This document shows positions 50,127 through 60,375 of a DNA stretch of 64,000 nt, piece after piece (positions within the stretch are counted from its first letter, which is position 1; every line of letters begins with the position of its first letter). Below the pieces are notes generated by a model, which worked only from the letters and a program-made list of their open reading frames with translations, had not been told where the DNA came from and did not search any database. Location: positions 30,020,167-30,084,166 of the forward strand of contig OY282610.1 of assembly GCA_958298945.1 (NCBI GenBank), written 5' to 3'. The DNA is from Atherix ibis. Taxonomy: Eukaryota; Arthropoda; Insecta; Diptera; Athericidae. Both the position numbers and the translations under genes were made by a program.

Positions 50127-50453
50127 CGAGGTCTGTTCAAAAGGTATTGCGAATTTTGAATTTTTGCGGGTTATGTATATTTGATTTTCGAGTTTTTTAT
50201 GGCGTTATGTTTGTACTCATGTCTCTCACTTATGTCGAGAAATAAGTGAGAGACATGAGTACCAACATGAAGACGAGCCAAAACACGTGTAAGCAAAGCA
50301 GCTGTCAAAAATTAACTGACAATTCAAAATGGCCGAACTTATCGGCATAAGTGAGAGACATGATTACCAACATAACGCCACAAAAAAGTCGAAAATCAAA
50401 TATACGTAACCCGCGGAAATTCTAAATTCGCGATACTTTTTCAACAGAGCTCG
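50127..50453. mobile_element. Mariner copy B: 327-bp deletion derivative (MITE-like) of the long-TIR family
   Basis: Ends CGAGGTCTGTTCAAAAGGTA and reverse complement of CGAGCTCTGTTGAAAAAGTA, flanked by TA (50125-50126, 50454-50455). The interior consists only of the two long inverted flanks (about 105 bp matching on the left, and the right one extending to GACGAGCCAAAACACGTG), with all transposase sequence gone. It lies three bases from the TA of the preceding mariner. Confidence 0.92.
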
Positions 50454-50499
50454 TATATCCGTACTTAATTATTTTGGTGTGAAAATTTTAACCATAAAA

Positions 50500-50950
50500 C
50501 CGTATCTACTACTGTACAAGATTTTTCAGAAACTTGGGTTCTCAGCAAAAACTATTGCAAAGTCTTGTCCGCGTTTAAAAAGAGTATATTTCGAAGAATT
50601 TTTAGACCCCTACGATGAGATCTTGGAGCAGTATCAAGAGCGGCCGTTTATAGATGAAATTAAGCTAACTAGGCTGCGGTGGGCTAGACATTTAATCCTT
50701 TTAGATGAGGAAGATCCTGCTGGGAAATCCCTACAGAAGCTCTATTTGCGGTCTCATATCACGATGTTGGCCATGTATTTGGTAGAGCGAAGTTACTAGC
50801 CAGGACGCCGAAAACATGCTGGGAGTGTTACACTTGAAGACCACAGCTGGGACGTCTGGAGTTCTTTGATTCAGCATGCCTAGACCGCAGTCCCGATTAT
50901 CTCACAGTTGATGATAATGACTTAATGAAATAGACTCGGATCAGAAACAC
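50500..50950 (+). mobile_element. RTE-like LINE remnant
   Basis: The open frame 50479-50799 ends in KRVYFEEFLDPYDEILEQYQ then FIDEIKLTRLRWARHLILLD and EEDPAGKS, matching the RTE C-terminal order (KVLR-IFGP, ELY-LY, IKxxRLRWAGHV-RMDDD). Downstream ARTPKTCWE and CLDRSPDYLTVDDND represent the GRPR-W region and the GLDRSPD-type tail. Interrupted and truncated at the 5' side next to mariner copy B. Confidence 0.68.
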
Positions 50951-52984
50951 TCTCAGTTATCTTCAAAGTGTGTGTGTTTTTTTTTATGTTGAGCAGTACA
51001 TTTTTTATATAGAATTATTTCAAAATCAATTATTGTAGATAAAAATTGTTTTTTTATAAAATTCTTATAATGAAATAATCAAACAAAGCTTATGGAACTT
51101 TTGAAATGAATCAAACTTCCATAAGATATATGTGTATATTCAACTGTGAGTATATATTTTGATCAAATTAACTCACTTTTAATATTATAGGAGTTTTTCA
51201 TTTGTAGCAAAATTTTCATTTAATAACTAAAGACCATAAAATTTTAATTTACTCTTCAACTAGGCGAATACGTCATAAAGTCCTATTTCGAAATGGTAAG
51301 ATGGAGTTTAATGAAAATTTTGCGCTGACAGAATTATGAAAATGATATTCATTTAGAATGTTCGGCTTAAAGTGTTTTATTTTTATTTGGTATCATTTTG
51401 TTATCTTTCTTCAGGTTTTATATTCATTTATACATGCATACATACATGCATAGAGGATATTTGAAGAAGGGATTCGGAAATACTTGCTTTTTAATTTTGC
51501 GTTCTTTGAAAATTTTTTCTCCATTCCATTTCTTTCCTTTCATTCATATCATATTTTTTTTCACTTCATAATTTAAGTTTATTTGAATTTTGATTTAAAA
51601 ATATTAAAAGAATATATTTTTTTAAAGGATATATTTTTCGATTTGGAAAAAAAAACCAAACAAATTTTATTTTCTAAGTCTCATTTCTATTCGTATACTT
51701 GATTATAAGTACACTTATAAAAAAAATGAATTTTAATAATTCGTTCAATAGACAAGTTGGTGTGTATTGTTGTAGATGTATGCAAGAATAGTAAAAAAAT
51801 TGGTGGTAAAGAAATGGGCGCAAAGAACTGAGTATAAGACGATATAGAAACGGGTGTCGGAACTGGTGCACAGGCATGGGTATATGGATACAAATAATAT
51901 AATTTTATAAAAGCTGTAAACGAGAATACGTCTATCACTTGAATTTATTCAATCACAAAAATATACTATGAAATGATTTTGTTTGCATTCCGATTCGTTT
52001 GGAATGATATTTAACCACAATGGGCTCAAAAGTATACAGCATTTGGAATAGTCGTGATTGCTTCAAATACTCCTCAACCAGTCCCTCGTCATTTATCTGG
52101 GAAAATAGTTTTTCTTGTTCAATTAGTGGAAAATTTTTAGTTTACTATTTTTATAAACTTAAATTATATTTGCACATGCATATCAACCGAACATATATAC
52201 AGGACTGATTATATATAGTTTTTTAATTTGTTACGATAAAGGATTAGAGTAGAAATATAATGGAACAGAAAAAAAAGGAATCGATTAAACATATTAAGTG
52301 GATATACGGGTTTTTGTGCATGAAATCTCTTGAAATTTTTGCATTTTCTACTAAGGATTAAGAGAATTGGAACGTGTGAAACTGCAATGAGTAAGAATAC
52401 TGAACATTTTTGTGTGGAATTTATTTGTTGAGTTTTTATTGGATTTAACTGACCCATTTCAAGAAAATGAGCAGTCTTTATTTTAATATTATCCTATTAT
52501 ATTAGTTAAATTGCTTTTTTTTATCCTTAATATAAACGTTTGTTCTCTTCCTAATTTTCTTTTTTTTTATATATTCTCTCAATATCTCTTTACCAACAAT
52601 GAATATATTTGCTCACTTATTTCCCTTAGGATATTTTATCACAAATAATCAGACTGGATTCAAACAAAAACCCAATAATACATTTTTATTATTTTATTCC
52701 ATTTCTTCTGTAGTATAATTATTTTATTTTGTAAAATTGAATATATAATTTTTTTTTTTATTTATGTGATACTATTAAAAATGTATACCAATCATAATTG
52801 GTGAATTGCATAGAGTCCTTGCTAGATAATTAAGAGTTAATAAAGATTTATCGCAATAGAAAAATTAACAACACAAATTTTTATAAAAGTGAACTAAAAG
52901 GTATTAGAATTTATAATGAGTTTTTTAGTAAAAGTGATATGTTTTCTTTTCTTCAAATAAAAGAAAAAAGAAAAAAAATGATGT
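50951..52984. other. AT-rich stretch without recognisable gene
   Basis: Nothing supported beyond short A/T-rich ORFs. Confidence 0.5.
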
Positions 52985-53368
52985 TCGAAAAATTGCATCA
53001 TTTACATGGCCGCCACTTATCCGTGTACGGAATCAAAAACGATAGTTTTTGTGCAATAAATTCGGCCTTATTTCATGTATTTCTCGTGAAAAAAAAATGA
53101 TGACCGATGATGTTAGCGCGCCATAAAGCTCACCAAACGATCACTTTTTCGGAATGAAGAGATTCCTCGTGAATAATTTATGGATTGGCTTCAGCCCAGT
53201 AATGACAATTTTTTTTATTCACCGAATCAAAGAGATGAAAATGCGCCTCATTTGAGAAGATGATTTTCTCAGAAAAATAAACATCATTTTCCAGTTGTTC
53301 TAGAGCAAAACTAGCAAATTCACAGCATTTGTGATGATTCAACGGCTTCAATTCTTGTGCCATAAAAA
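52985..53368 (-). mobile_element. DD41D-type mariner-like transposase fragment
   Basis: The minus-strand frame reads ELPEYALFMAQELKPLNHHK, CEFASFALEQLENDVYFSEK, IIFSNEAHFHLFDSVNKKNC then HYWAEANP and a stop (Pro-stop), IHEESLHSEKVIVW, a second stop where Cys is expected, and ALWRANIIGHHFFF. This is the FSDEAHF...VNKQNCR...W...P-H-EKVTVWCALW...GIIGPYFF region, around the first catalytic residue. It ends abruptly at ~53,368, where a Mos1-like gene begins in the opposite orientation. The later catalytic blocks are missing. Confidence 0.75.
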
Positions 53369-54347
53369 GAGCATATTCGGGAAGCTCTGCTTTTCTGCTT
53401 CAATTTGAAGAAATCGGCTGTCGAATAGCATCAAATGCTGATGGAGGCCTATGGTGACAGTGCTTTATCGGAAACAACGTGGCGAGATTGGTTTCGTTGG
53501 TTCAAAGACGGCAATTTTGACTTGTGGGATAAGAAATCGGCCTAGGAAGGTTGAAGACTATCAATTGCAGGCTCTTTCGGACGAACACGATACCCAATCG
53601 CAAAAAATGCTCACGGAGCAACTGGATGTTACTCAACCAGCCATTTCCATACGTCTGCCTGCCATGGGGAAGATGGAAAAGATCGGAAAATGGATGCCGC
53701 ATGAATTGAACGATAGGTAGATGGAGCGACGCCAAAACACATGCGAAATCTTGCTCGCCAGACAAAAAAAAGTCGTTCCTGCATCGGATTGTAACAGGCG
53801 ATGAAAAGCGGATATATTTCGAGAATCCTAAACGCAAGAAATCGTGGGTTGATCCCGGCCAACCATCAACATCTTCCACAAGACCAAATCGCTTCGGACG
53901 GAAGACGATGCTGTGCGTTTTGTGGGATCAGCAGTGTATCGTCTACTATGAGATGTTGAGACCTGGTGAAACTGTCAATGCCCACCGCTACCACCAACAA
54001 CTGATCAAATTGCACCGTGCTCTGCGTGAAAAAAGGATGGATTATCTACAAAGACATGACAAGCTGATTTTCCTCCACCATCGCACACGTCAAAAATGGT
54101 CCAAAACTACTTGGAGACACTCAACTGGGAGGTGCTATCCCATCCCGCTTATTCACTAGACCTGGCATCTTCCGACTACCACCTGTTTTCGTCGATGGGC
54201 CACGCGCTCGCTGAGCAGCACTTCGATTCTCACAAAGACGTTCTAAAATGGCTTGATGAAGAGAAGAAATTTTTTTGGCGTGGTATCCACAAAGTGCCAA
54301 AGAGATGGGCAAAATGCGTAGCTAGCGAAGGCAAGTACTTTGAATAA
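53369..54347 (+). pseudogene. Mos1-like transposase pseudogene, second catalytic Asp deleted
   Basis: In order, over shifting frames: EHIREALLFCFNLKKSAVE then a stop, DWFRWFKDGNFDL then a stop, EQLDVTQPAISIRLPAMGK (HTH), IGKWMPHELNDR then a stop, IVTGDEKR (first Asp; Trp replaced by Arg), NPKRKKSWVDPGQP, MLCVLWDQQCIVYYEMLRPG, YLQRHDKLIFLHH followed by SHTSKMVQNYLETLNWEVL. The 10-base or so segment coding Asp-Asn-Ala-Pro between LHH and SHT is missing. The third block SLDLASSDYHLF keeps its Asp. It ends at KCVASEGKYFE and TAA 54347. It is closer to Mos1 than the copy at 12 kb, and clearly dead. Confidence 0.88.
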
Positions 54348-54425
54348 ATTTGCTTTTGCTTTCTATGAAAAAAAAACATGCGTTTTTTTGACTAAAAAAC
54401 TTCGGATTTAAGCTTATACACCTGG
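53369..54425 (+). mobile_element. Mos1-like mariner, 5'-truncated
   Basis: The right terminal repeat in reverse complement reads CCAGGTGTATAAGCTTAAAT and is followed by TA at 54426-54427. The left repeat and the first codons are absent, and the element starts inside the gene at the junction with the DD41D fragment. Confidence 0.85.
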
Positions 54426-54427
54426 TA

Positions 54428-55779
54428 AATTGATACAAATTGAAACTACTAATATATTTAGAAAAATGCAGTCATTTTAATTTAGATAATATTTTCAAAT
54501 TAGTATCTCCTTCGAAAACCAAAATTAAATTACAAATTAACTAAATAGTTTTGCCTATTTACAAAAATTTCTGAAAGGCAGCTATTTTTTTAATACTTTA
54601 TATTAATTATAGTATTGTTTTTTTTTATATTTTTATATAATTATTTTACTTAATATTCCGAGGCATTATTTTTTAGCAAATAGTAATGTTTTTTTCTAGT
54701 AAAATTTAAGAGATAATTTATTTGTAATATATTTTTTATTTTAGTTTATTTTTATAGCATTGAACTTTTATAATTTTTTCTATTTTTTTACTTAAATAAT
54801 TTATGTAATTAAATATTATATAATTGGGAGGGGAGGGCGTAAATATGCGATATTTTCATTAAAACATTTTACAGAATTTTCAACAGATGATATTAGTATT
54901 AAATACATTTTTTTTAAATAATTATTAACAACAAATTCTCCTAACAATTTAAAGAAATTCATAAAAATTCTAACGGCTGCATATTCGTTTTTATTACTTT
55001 TCTTTAAAAAAAAAACACTGAAATTTAGTTAAGGTTAAAAAATTTAAATGAACATAAAATTTTAAGTAATTTTTTTCTATATATATAAATCAAATGCAAA
55101 AATTTAAAAAAAAAATAATGCAGCAAAATAGTAGAGAATTCTGGAATTGCTAAAGAGTAAATAATGAAGAGAAAGGAATTATGAACAACTTTTAATTTTT
55201 TTTTACCATGATTCTACTTAAGTTGCAATTAAAAATGCAAGTACATGTTTTTCTTAAAAATTAATTAATAAGTTTATCGGATATATAAAAAAGTGGTAGA
55301 AATAAAAAAAAATAATATCTAAAGAAAAATGGAAAAATTATGAGAAACTGTGAAAAAAAACTATGAAATAAGATATGGAATATGAAAATTGAAATATTTC
55401 CTTTAGTTTTTGTTGAGTTGTTTTAAAAGCACTTCACACAAATCCACCCAACATATTTTTCGGACTTATCGTTTTTAAAACATAATAAAAATTTCACTTT
55501 TCATCTTGTCATATTTCAATAACACAATCAGGACTATTAGCCAATTATAAAGGTTTGAGTTATTTGATCAATAAAAACTTATTGAATATATTTCTATGAT
55601 TTTACTTGAAAATAATAAATTATTTTTTCTACTTTTAACTGATAAATGTATTAAAAAATAAATGATGGTTTTCTAAATACATTAAATATTACTCGTGTTC
55701 ACTAATTTTGACTTTAAATTTGAATTTTCCTACTGACTACTGGAGTCAAGAATCTTTGAATATTATTACATGTTTATAG
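54428..55779. other. AT-rich sequence without recognisable gene
   Basis: Nothing supported. Confidence 0.5.
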
Positions 55780-56110
55780 TCATTTGAAGTTCCTCTCAAA
55801 ACAAATCATCAAGCTACTGATCTCATTCAATATTGTTTCTACCAATAACAAAAAAACTATTATTCCGATATATTAATAAATATTAGTCAAGCTTTCCTAA
55901 ATATTATATATCAAATATTAGTCAAGCAAATAAATGACAATAAAAAATTCTCGATAATCTCTGCCATATTCGCCGGTGTTTCGCAAGATAGTACGCTTGG
56001 CCCCGTTCTCCACCACACTTATACAACCGTTATTCCAATTTATCTTAACACCTTCTTTGCTGCATATTCTATTGATACGATCAACCTTGCATATAAAAAA
56101 AAATACCGAA
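55780..56110 (+). mobile_element. Highly decayed jockey-like RT fragment
   Basis: Frames read TNHQATDLIQYC (F-xxHsTxxQL), SAIFAGVSQDSTLGPVL (AGVPQGSxLGPxL) and FFAAYSIDTINLAY, the last being the YADD box with YSID in place of YADD. No other part is preserved. The clade is uncertain. Confidence 0.55.
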
Positions 56111-57649
56111 CATGCTTTTAAAATTTTCCAAACCCAAATCTTAATCCGCCAAAACTAGTTTGCAAAGTAGATAATTAAAGTAAAATCTGTCCCCATAACT
56201 TTTACTCCCCGTCATAAACCATAACCTTCCATGCATTTTAATGACAATGAAATATTTCAAGGTCAAAAAGTTTAGTAGTATTCTACACTTAAGATTCAAC
56301 AGACTAGAACTAAAAAATTTGTATCCCTAAAGTCCTATATTTGGGATAAAAAAAATTTGTCACAAAAATAAAATTTGTCAGAAAAAACTTTAACTTATTT
56401 CGTAGATAAATGACAATATATAATATTTTATTGAAAAAAGTAAATTTTTTTATAGTTAAATTGCTCTAAATTAAGACGTTCGAATATATTTTTTTAAAAT
56501 GTAAATTTGATAAAACTTGGTAGAAAAGATTGCTTCATATCCTATTCTATGATATACCATGAAAATGATTTAAATTCGTTAGAAAATATATAAACAGGTG
56601 TTTGCCACAAATAATACAACTAAATATATCATGACAATAACAGAGCAGATAAATTTCTAAACAAATGTTTTCCCATTTATAGAAGTCACATATGAACAAA
56701 TGACTATGGTTGAATATACAATCTATTTGAATATGTATAAGTGTAAGGATTTTCGGTAAATATATACGAATATATCTTTGAACAAGGATCCCTACACAAA
56801 TAATTTCAATGTTTTACAAATAATAAGTATGTACATTTATATAAAGATGAGAATTTTCATTTTATCGTTTTGATAAATTAATATTAAACAAGCTTTGAAA
56901 TGTACCGTAAGAATTGAATGAAAACGTAAACTTGCTTGATTAACACGTCAAGGTTTTCCTAATGATTTCACTATAATATTGTGGTTGAGAATTTTCCAAA
57001 AAGTTTTATCCTTAATACATTTTGATATATTCACAAATTTCATCTGAATTTTGTATTATTTTACGTGTATAAATTGTGTGTAGAAAATTTATGTCTTTAA
57101 AAAGATTTTCAAGTTTTAATTTTATCAATTTTTTTTTTTTGCATAAATATTTATGGAGCTTTCAATATAAAAATATTAAAAAATTAAATTATGGTTTTTG
57201 AATGTAATTTGACAAGTTTATAAAAAAAAAACGAACAATTTATTAGAAAAATGCATGGACAGGAGGAGCATGTGACTACCCAGCATTATTAAACGACTAT
57301 TCTTACTTCATAAAATTTTTACTGTATCGACAGTCGCTCGACAACCGTAATATGTATTTTAAATCTAATCAATTTTTATGTAGCAATCTATACTGTTGAT
57401 ATTTGAGCCTTTGAAATTTTTACATTTTTTACTTTTATTGATACAATACTTGAAGGTATATTCACGATAACTTTCAGAAATGAAAGTCGAAAAACCCTTC
57501 CCCTATGACATGGTATTTGTTCGTCATACATGACTATTATTAACGAAGTTATTTGTATTCTGCGAATTTACTTGGATTGGAAGAATTTAATGACTAGCAT
57601 ATTGACTATAAAACAGAGTGAAAAAATTATAGTGGTATGACGTTACTGA
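56111..57649. other. AT-rich stretch without recognisable gene
   Basis: Nothing supported. Confidence 0.5.
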
Positions 57650-58405
57650 GTATCTACTATAAGATATTCTTCGTTATCTTACTAGGCAGGATAGCCACAT
57701 CTGGCCAAAAATTACTAGCCCATACCAGAGAGGCTTTACTTCAAGGAAGGAAACAACAGATCAGATATTTTCCTTTGAGGCAGTCAATGGAAATACTGTT
57801 GTAATATAGTTAACATACCCCCCCCCCTTTTTTTTATTGAATTGAAAGCCCGGAGAGAGTTTGGCATACCAGAAAAATCGATAAGATTGACTATGACTAG
57901 TGAGAATATGAGTAAAAGCAGTCGAATTACTTTCAGAACCACTTAATATTCACAATGGTTTTCGGCAAGAAGACGAACTTAGGTGCTCAGGAGTAAGCAT
58001 AAGTATCATCCTTATTAAATCTGCCTAGCTTTTAGAATACACCGATGCCATCGACATTATTGAGCGATCAAAAAGAGTTGTATGAGAAGTCTTTATCCAA
58101 AGACACAGCGGGATTAAAGACAAGATCACTTAGCACTAGTCGGATACAGATAATAGACAAAAGCTTCCAACGAGTTAAATCATTTTTCTATTTGGTGTTC
58201 GAGGGTCCGCGCGCGGCTGCTAATAGCCAACAGAGTCGTTTATAGTAATTCGAAATTATTTTGCTCGAAAATTCTCATCAAAACATCGAAGCTACTGCTG
58301 TACCGGATACTAGCCTTACTAGTCCTCATAGTTGGTTTATTTTACAGCATAAGGGCTGCAACCAAAAATTCTTCTTCTTCTTCTTCTTCTTCTTCTTCTT
58401 CTTCT

Positions 58406-58437
<32 letters not shown>

Positions 58438-58885
58438 CTCTTCTTATTCTTCTTCTTCTTCTTCTTCTTCTTCTTCTTCTTCTTCTTCTTCTTCTTCTTC
58501 TTCTTGTTCTTCTTCTTCTTCTTGTTCTTCTTCTTCTTCTTCTTCTTCTTCTTCTTCTTCTTCTTCTTTTTCTTCATTTGAAGAATTTTTGATCTCATAC
58601 ATGAGGATGGACAATTCCGGAGCTGAACAGTTATCACATTTGCACGGTTATGGATCAAATTAAGCTCAATAGACCCAGGTAGGCTGGACACTGAATCCGA
58701 ATGGTTGACGAAGATTCTGCCCTGAAAGTCTATAGTGGCTCCATTTATGATGCCGGATGTTGATATAGGCCCTGTTATCGCTGGAGCGATCATATTGGCC
58801 AGGATATCAAAAATATGCTGGAAGTATCGATCTTTGGTTCAGCAGTCCTAGACCTTGCTTTGATGATGATGATAATGGATTAGAT
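57650..58885 (+). mobile_element. RTE-like LINE remnant split by a TTC microsatellite
   Basis: Motifs in RT order: SPYQRGFTSRKETTDQIFSF (57,710; YQCGFRPGKSTxDQIF), REFGIPEKSIRLT (57,855; FGIPxKLIRL), LEYTDAIDIIERSKRVV (58,035; LGYADDIDIIGRS, active site changed to YTDA), then the microsatellite, then IKLNRPR, RMVDEDSALKVYSGSIYDAG, DHIGQDIKNMLEVSI and a GATGATGATGATAATGG tail at 58,862-58,880. Stops and shifts are present in every part. A C10T8 run at 57,818-57,835 interrupts the region between the first two motifs. Confidence 0.78.
58367..58577. repeat. (TTC)n / (GAA)n microsatellite, about 210 bp
   Basis: About 70 TTC units with a few interruptions (TCC, TAT, TTG). One strand is all pyrimidine over long runs. 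It creates spurious poly-Phe and poly-Lys reading frames on the two strands, which are not genes. Confidence 0.97.
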
Positions 58886-59108
58886 ACTACGCAAATTGAA
58901 ACGTTTAGTTATTATGAAGAACAGTAACATATTAATTTTAAAATGAAATAGTAATTTCAGAAGTTGTCTGTAAGATCAGTTCTTTTTATTTTTTTATTTC
59001 AAACATTTGTCATAAAGGTTTTCTGGTAAAAAAAAATACTGCTATAGTGAAAATAATTTAAATGTAATTTTTCTACCCAGTCTTACAATGAATCAATAAT
59101 ATTTTATA

Positions 59109-60375
59109 ACAGTTCGGCTGAAGGTTGACGTCTAGATGGCGCCTCTTGCAAAAATCTACTTAATTGACAGCAATCAGCATGCTTCAAATGATTCCTGTCA
59201 AAATTTGACAGCAATCGGTCGATTGGTTCGTGAGATATAGCATTTTGAGTGAAGCAACTTTTGTTATTGAAAAAAAAATGGATAAAGACGAATTTCGTGT
59301 ATTGATAAAGCATTGCTTTTTGATGAAAAAAAATACAGTGGAAACCAAAGTATGGTTTGACAAACGTTATCCGGACTCTGCTCCAGCTATTTCAACTGTG
59401 GAATATTGGTTTCGTCAATTTCGAACTGGTCGTACGAGCTTAGTTGATGCAGAACGCAGTGGACGCCCAAAAGAGGTGGTTACGGCAGAAAACATCAAAA
59501 AAATCCACAAAATAATTTTAAATGACCGTAAAGTGAAGTTGAGCGAGATAGCTGAGACTCTGAAGATATCGAAAGAGCATGTTGGACATATCGTGCATGA
59601 ATATTTGGGCATGCGAAAGCTGTGTGCAAAGTGGGTGCCGCGTGAGCTCTCTGTGGACCAAAAACAACAACGTGTTGATGATTCTGAGCAGTGTTTGGAG
59701 CTGTTCAAGCGCAATAAGCCCGAATTTTTGCGTCGATATGTGACAATGGAAGAAACATGGCTCCGTCACCACACTCCAGAGTCCAATCGGCAGTCGGCAG
59801 AGTGGAGAGCGAGCGACGAACCGAATCCAAAGCGTGGAAAGACGCAACAGTCGGCTGGCAAGGTGATGGCGTCTGTATTTTGGGATGCGCATGGTATAAT
59901 ATTCATTGACTATCTCCAGAAGGGACAGACGATCAACAGCGACTATTATATAGCGTTCTTGGATAGTTTGAAGAAAGAAATCGCTAAGAAACGGCCTTAT
60001 TTGAAGAAGAAAAAAGTGTTGTTTCACCAAGACAATGCACCGTGTCACAAGTCGATGAAAACGATGGTCAAACTCAATGAATTGGGCTACGAATTGCTTT
60101 CCCATCCACCGTATTCTCCAGATCTGGCCCCCAGCGACTTTTTCCTGTTTGCAGACCTCAAGAGAATGCTCGCTGGCAAGAAATTTAAGACCGATGATGA
60201 AACTGAGGCCTATTTTGAGGCAAAACCGAAAGAGTACTATAAAAATGGTATCGAAAAGTTGGAAGATCGCTATAATCGCTGTATCGCCCTCGAAGGCAAC
60301 TATGTTGAATAATAAAAATGAATTTTGCAAAAAAAAATATTTTTACTGTGTTACCTTATAAACTTTTCAGGTGCA
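59109..60375 (+). mobile_element. Himar1-like (irritans) mariner, approximate limits
   Basis: The open transposase frame sits centrally. A TA at 59107-59108 precedes ACAGTTCGGCTGAAGGTTGA, and about 65 bp after the stop codon the reverse complement reads GCACCTGAAAAGTTTATAAG. The two share only a CTGAA-GTT core, so the terminal repeats are weak and the limits are approximate. The span of ~1.27 kb is normal for mariner. Confidence 0.6.
59278..60312 (+). CDS. Himar1-like mariner transposase, full-length frame, first catalytic Asp replaced by Glu
   Basis: An uninterrupted frame of 344 codons. The start at 59278 (MDKDEFRVLIKHCF) matches the family N-terminus; an in-frame ATG at 59230 would add 16 residues. 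Features: first HTH (about 1-55), RSGRPKEVVTAENIKK linker, second HTH (KLSEIAETLKISKEHVGHIV), WVPREL at 119-124, then TMEETWLRHHTPE, in which residue 158 is Glu where mariner transposases have the first catalytic Asp (compare VDETW at 41.7-42.8 kb). AGKVMASVFWDAHGIIFIDY follows, the second Asp is at 252 (FHQDNAPCH) and the third at 287 (YSPDLAPSDFFLF), with 34 residues between. Near the C-terminus it is about four residues shorter than the 42-kb copy (KKFKTDDETEAYF). It would bind DNA and cut or join transposon ends in the nucleus, but activity is doubtful. Confidence 0.88.
   Translation: MDKDEFRVLIKHCFLMKKNTVETKVWFDKRYPDSAPAISTVEYWFRQFRTGRTSLVDAERSGRPKEVVTAENIKKIHKIILNDRKVKLSEIAETLKISKEHVGHIVHEYLGMRKLCAKWVPRELSVDQKQQRVDDSEQCLELFKRNKPEFLRRYVTMEETWLRHHTPESNRQSAEWRASDEPNPKRGKTQQSAGKVMASVFWDAHGIIFIDYLQKGQTINSDYYIAFLDSLKKEIAKKRPYLKKKKVLFHQDNAPCHKSMKTMVKLNELGYELLSHPPYSPDLAPSDFFLFADLKRMLAGKKFKTDDETEAYFEAKPKEYYKNGIEKLEDRYNRCIALEGNYVE

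Noticed and set aside
58261..58793. ORFs of 106 and 155 codons on opposite strands
   Set aside because: They are poly-Phe and poly-Lys products of the TTC/GAA microsatellite.
59518..60330. 270-codon minus-strand ORF
   Set aside because: It is the antisense shadow of the intact Himar1-like transposase and has no family motifs of its own.
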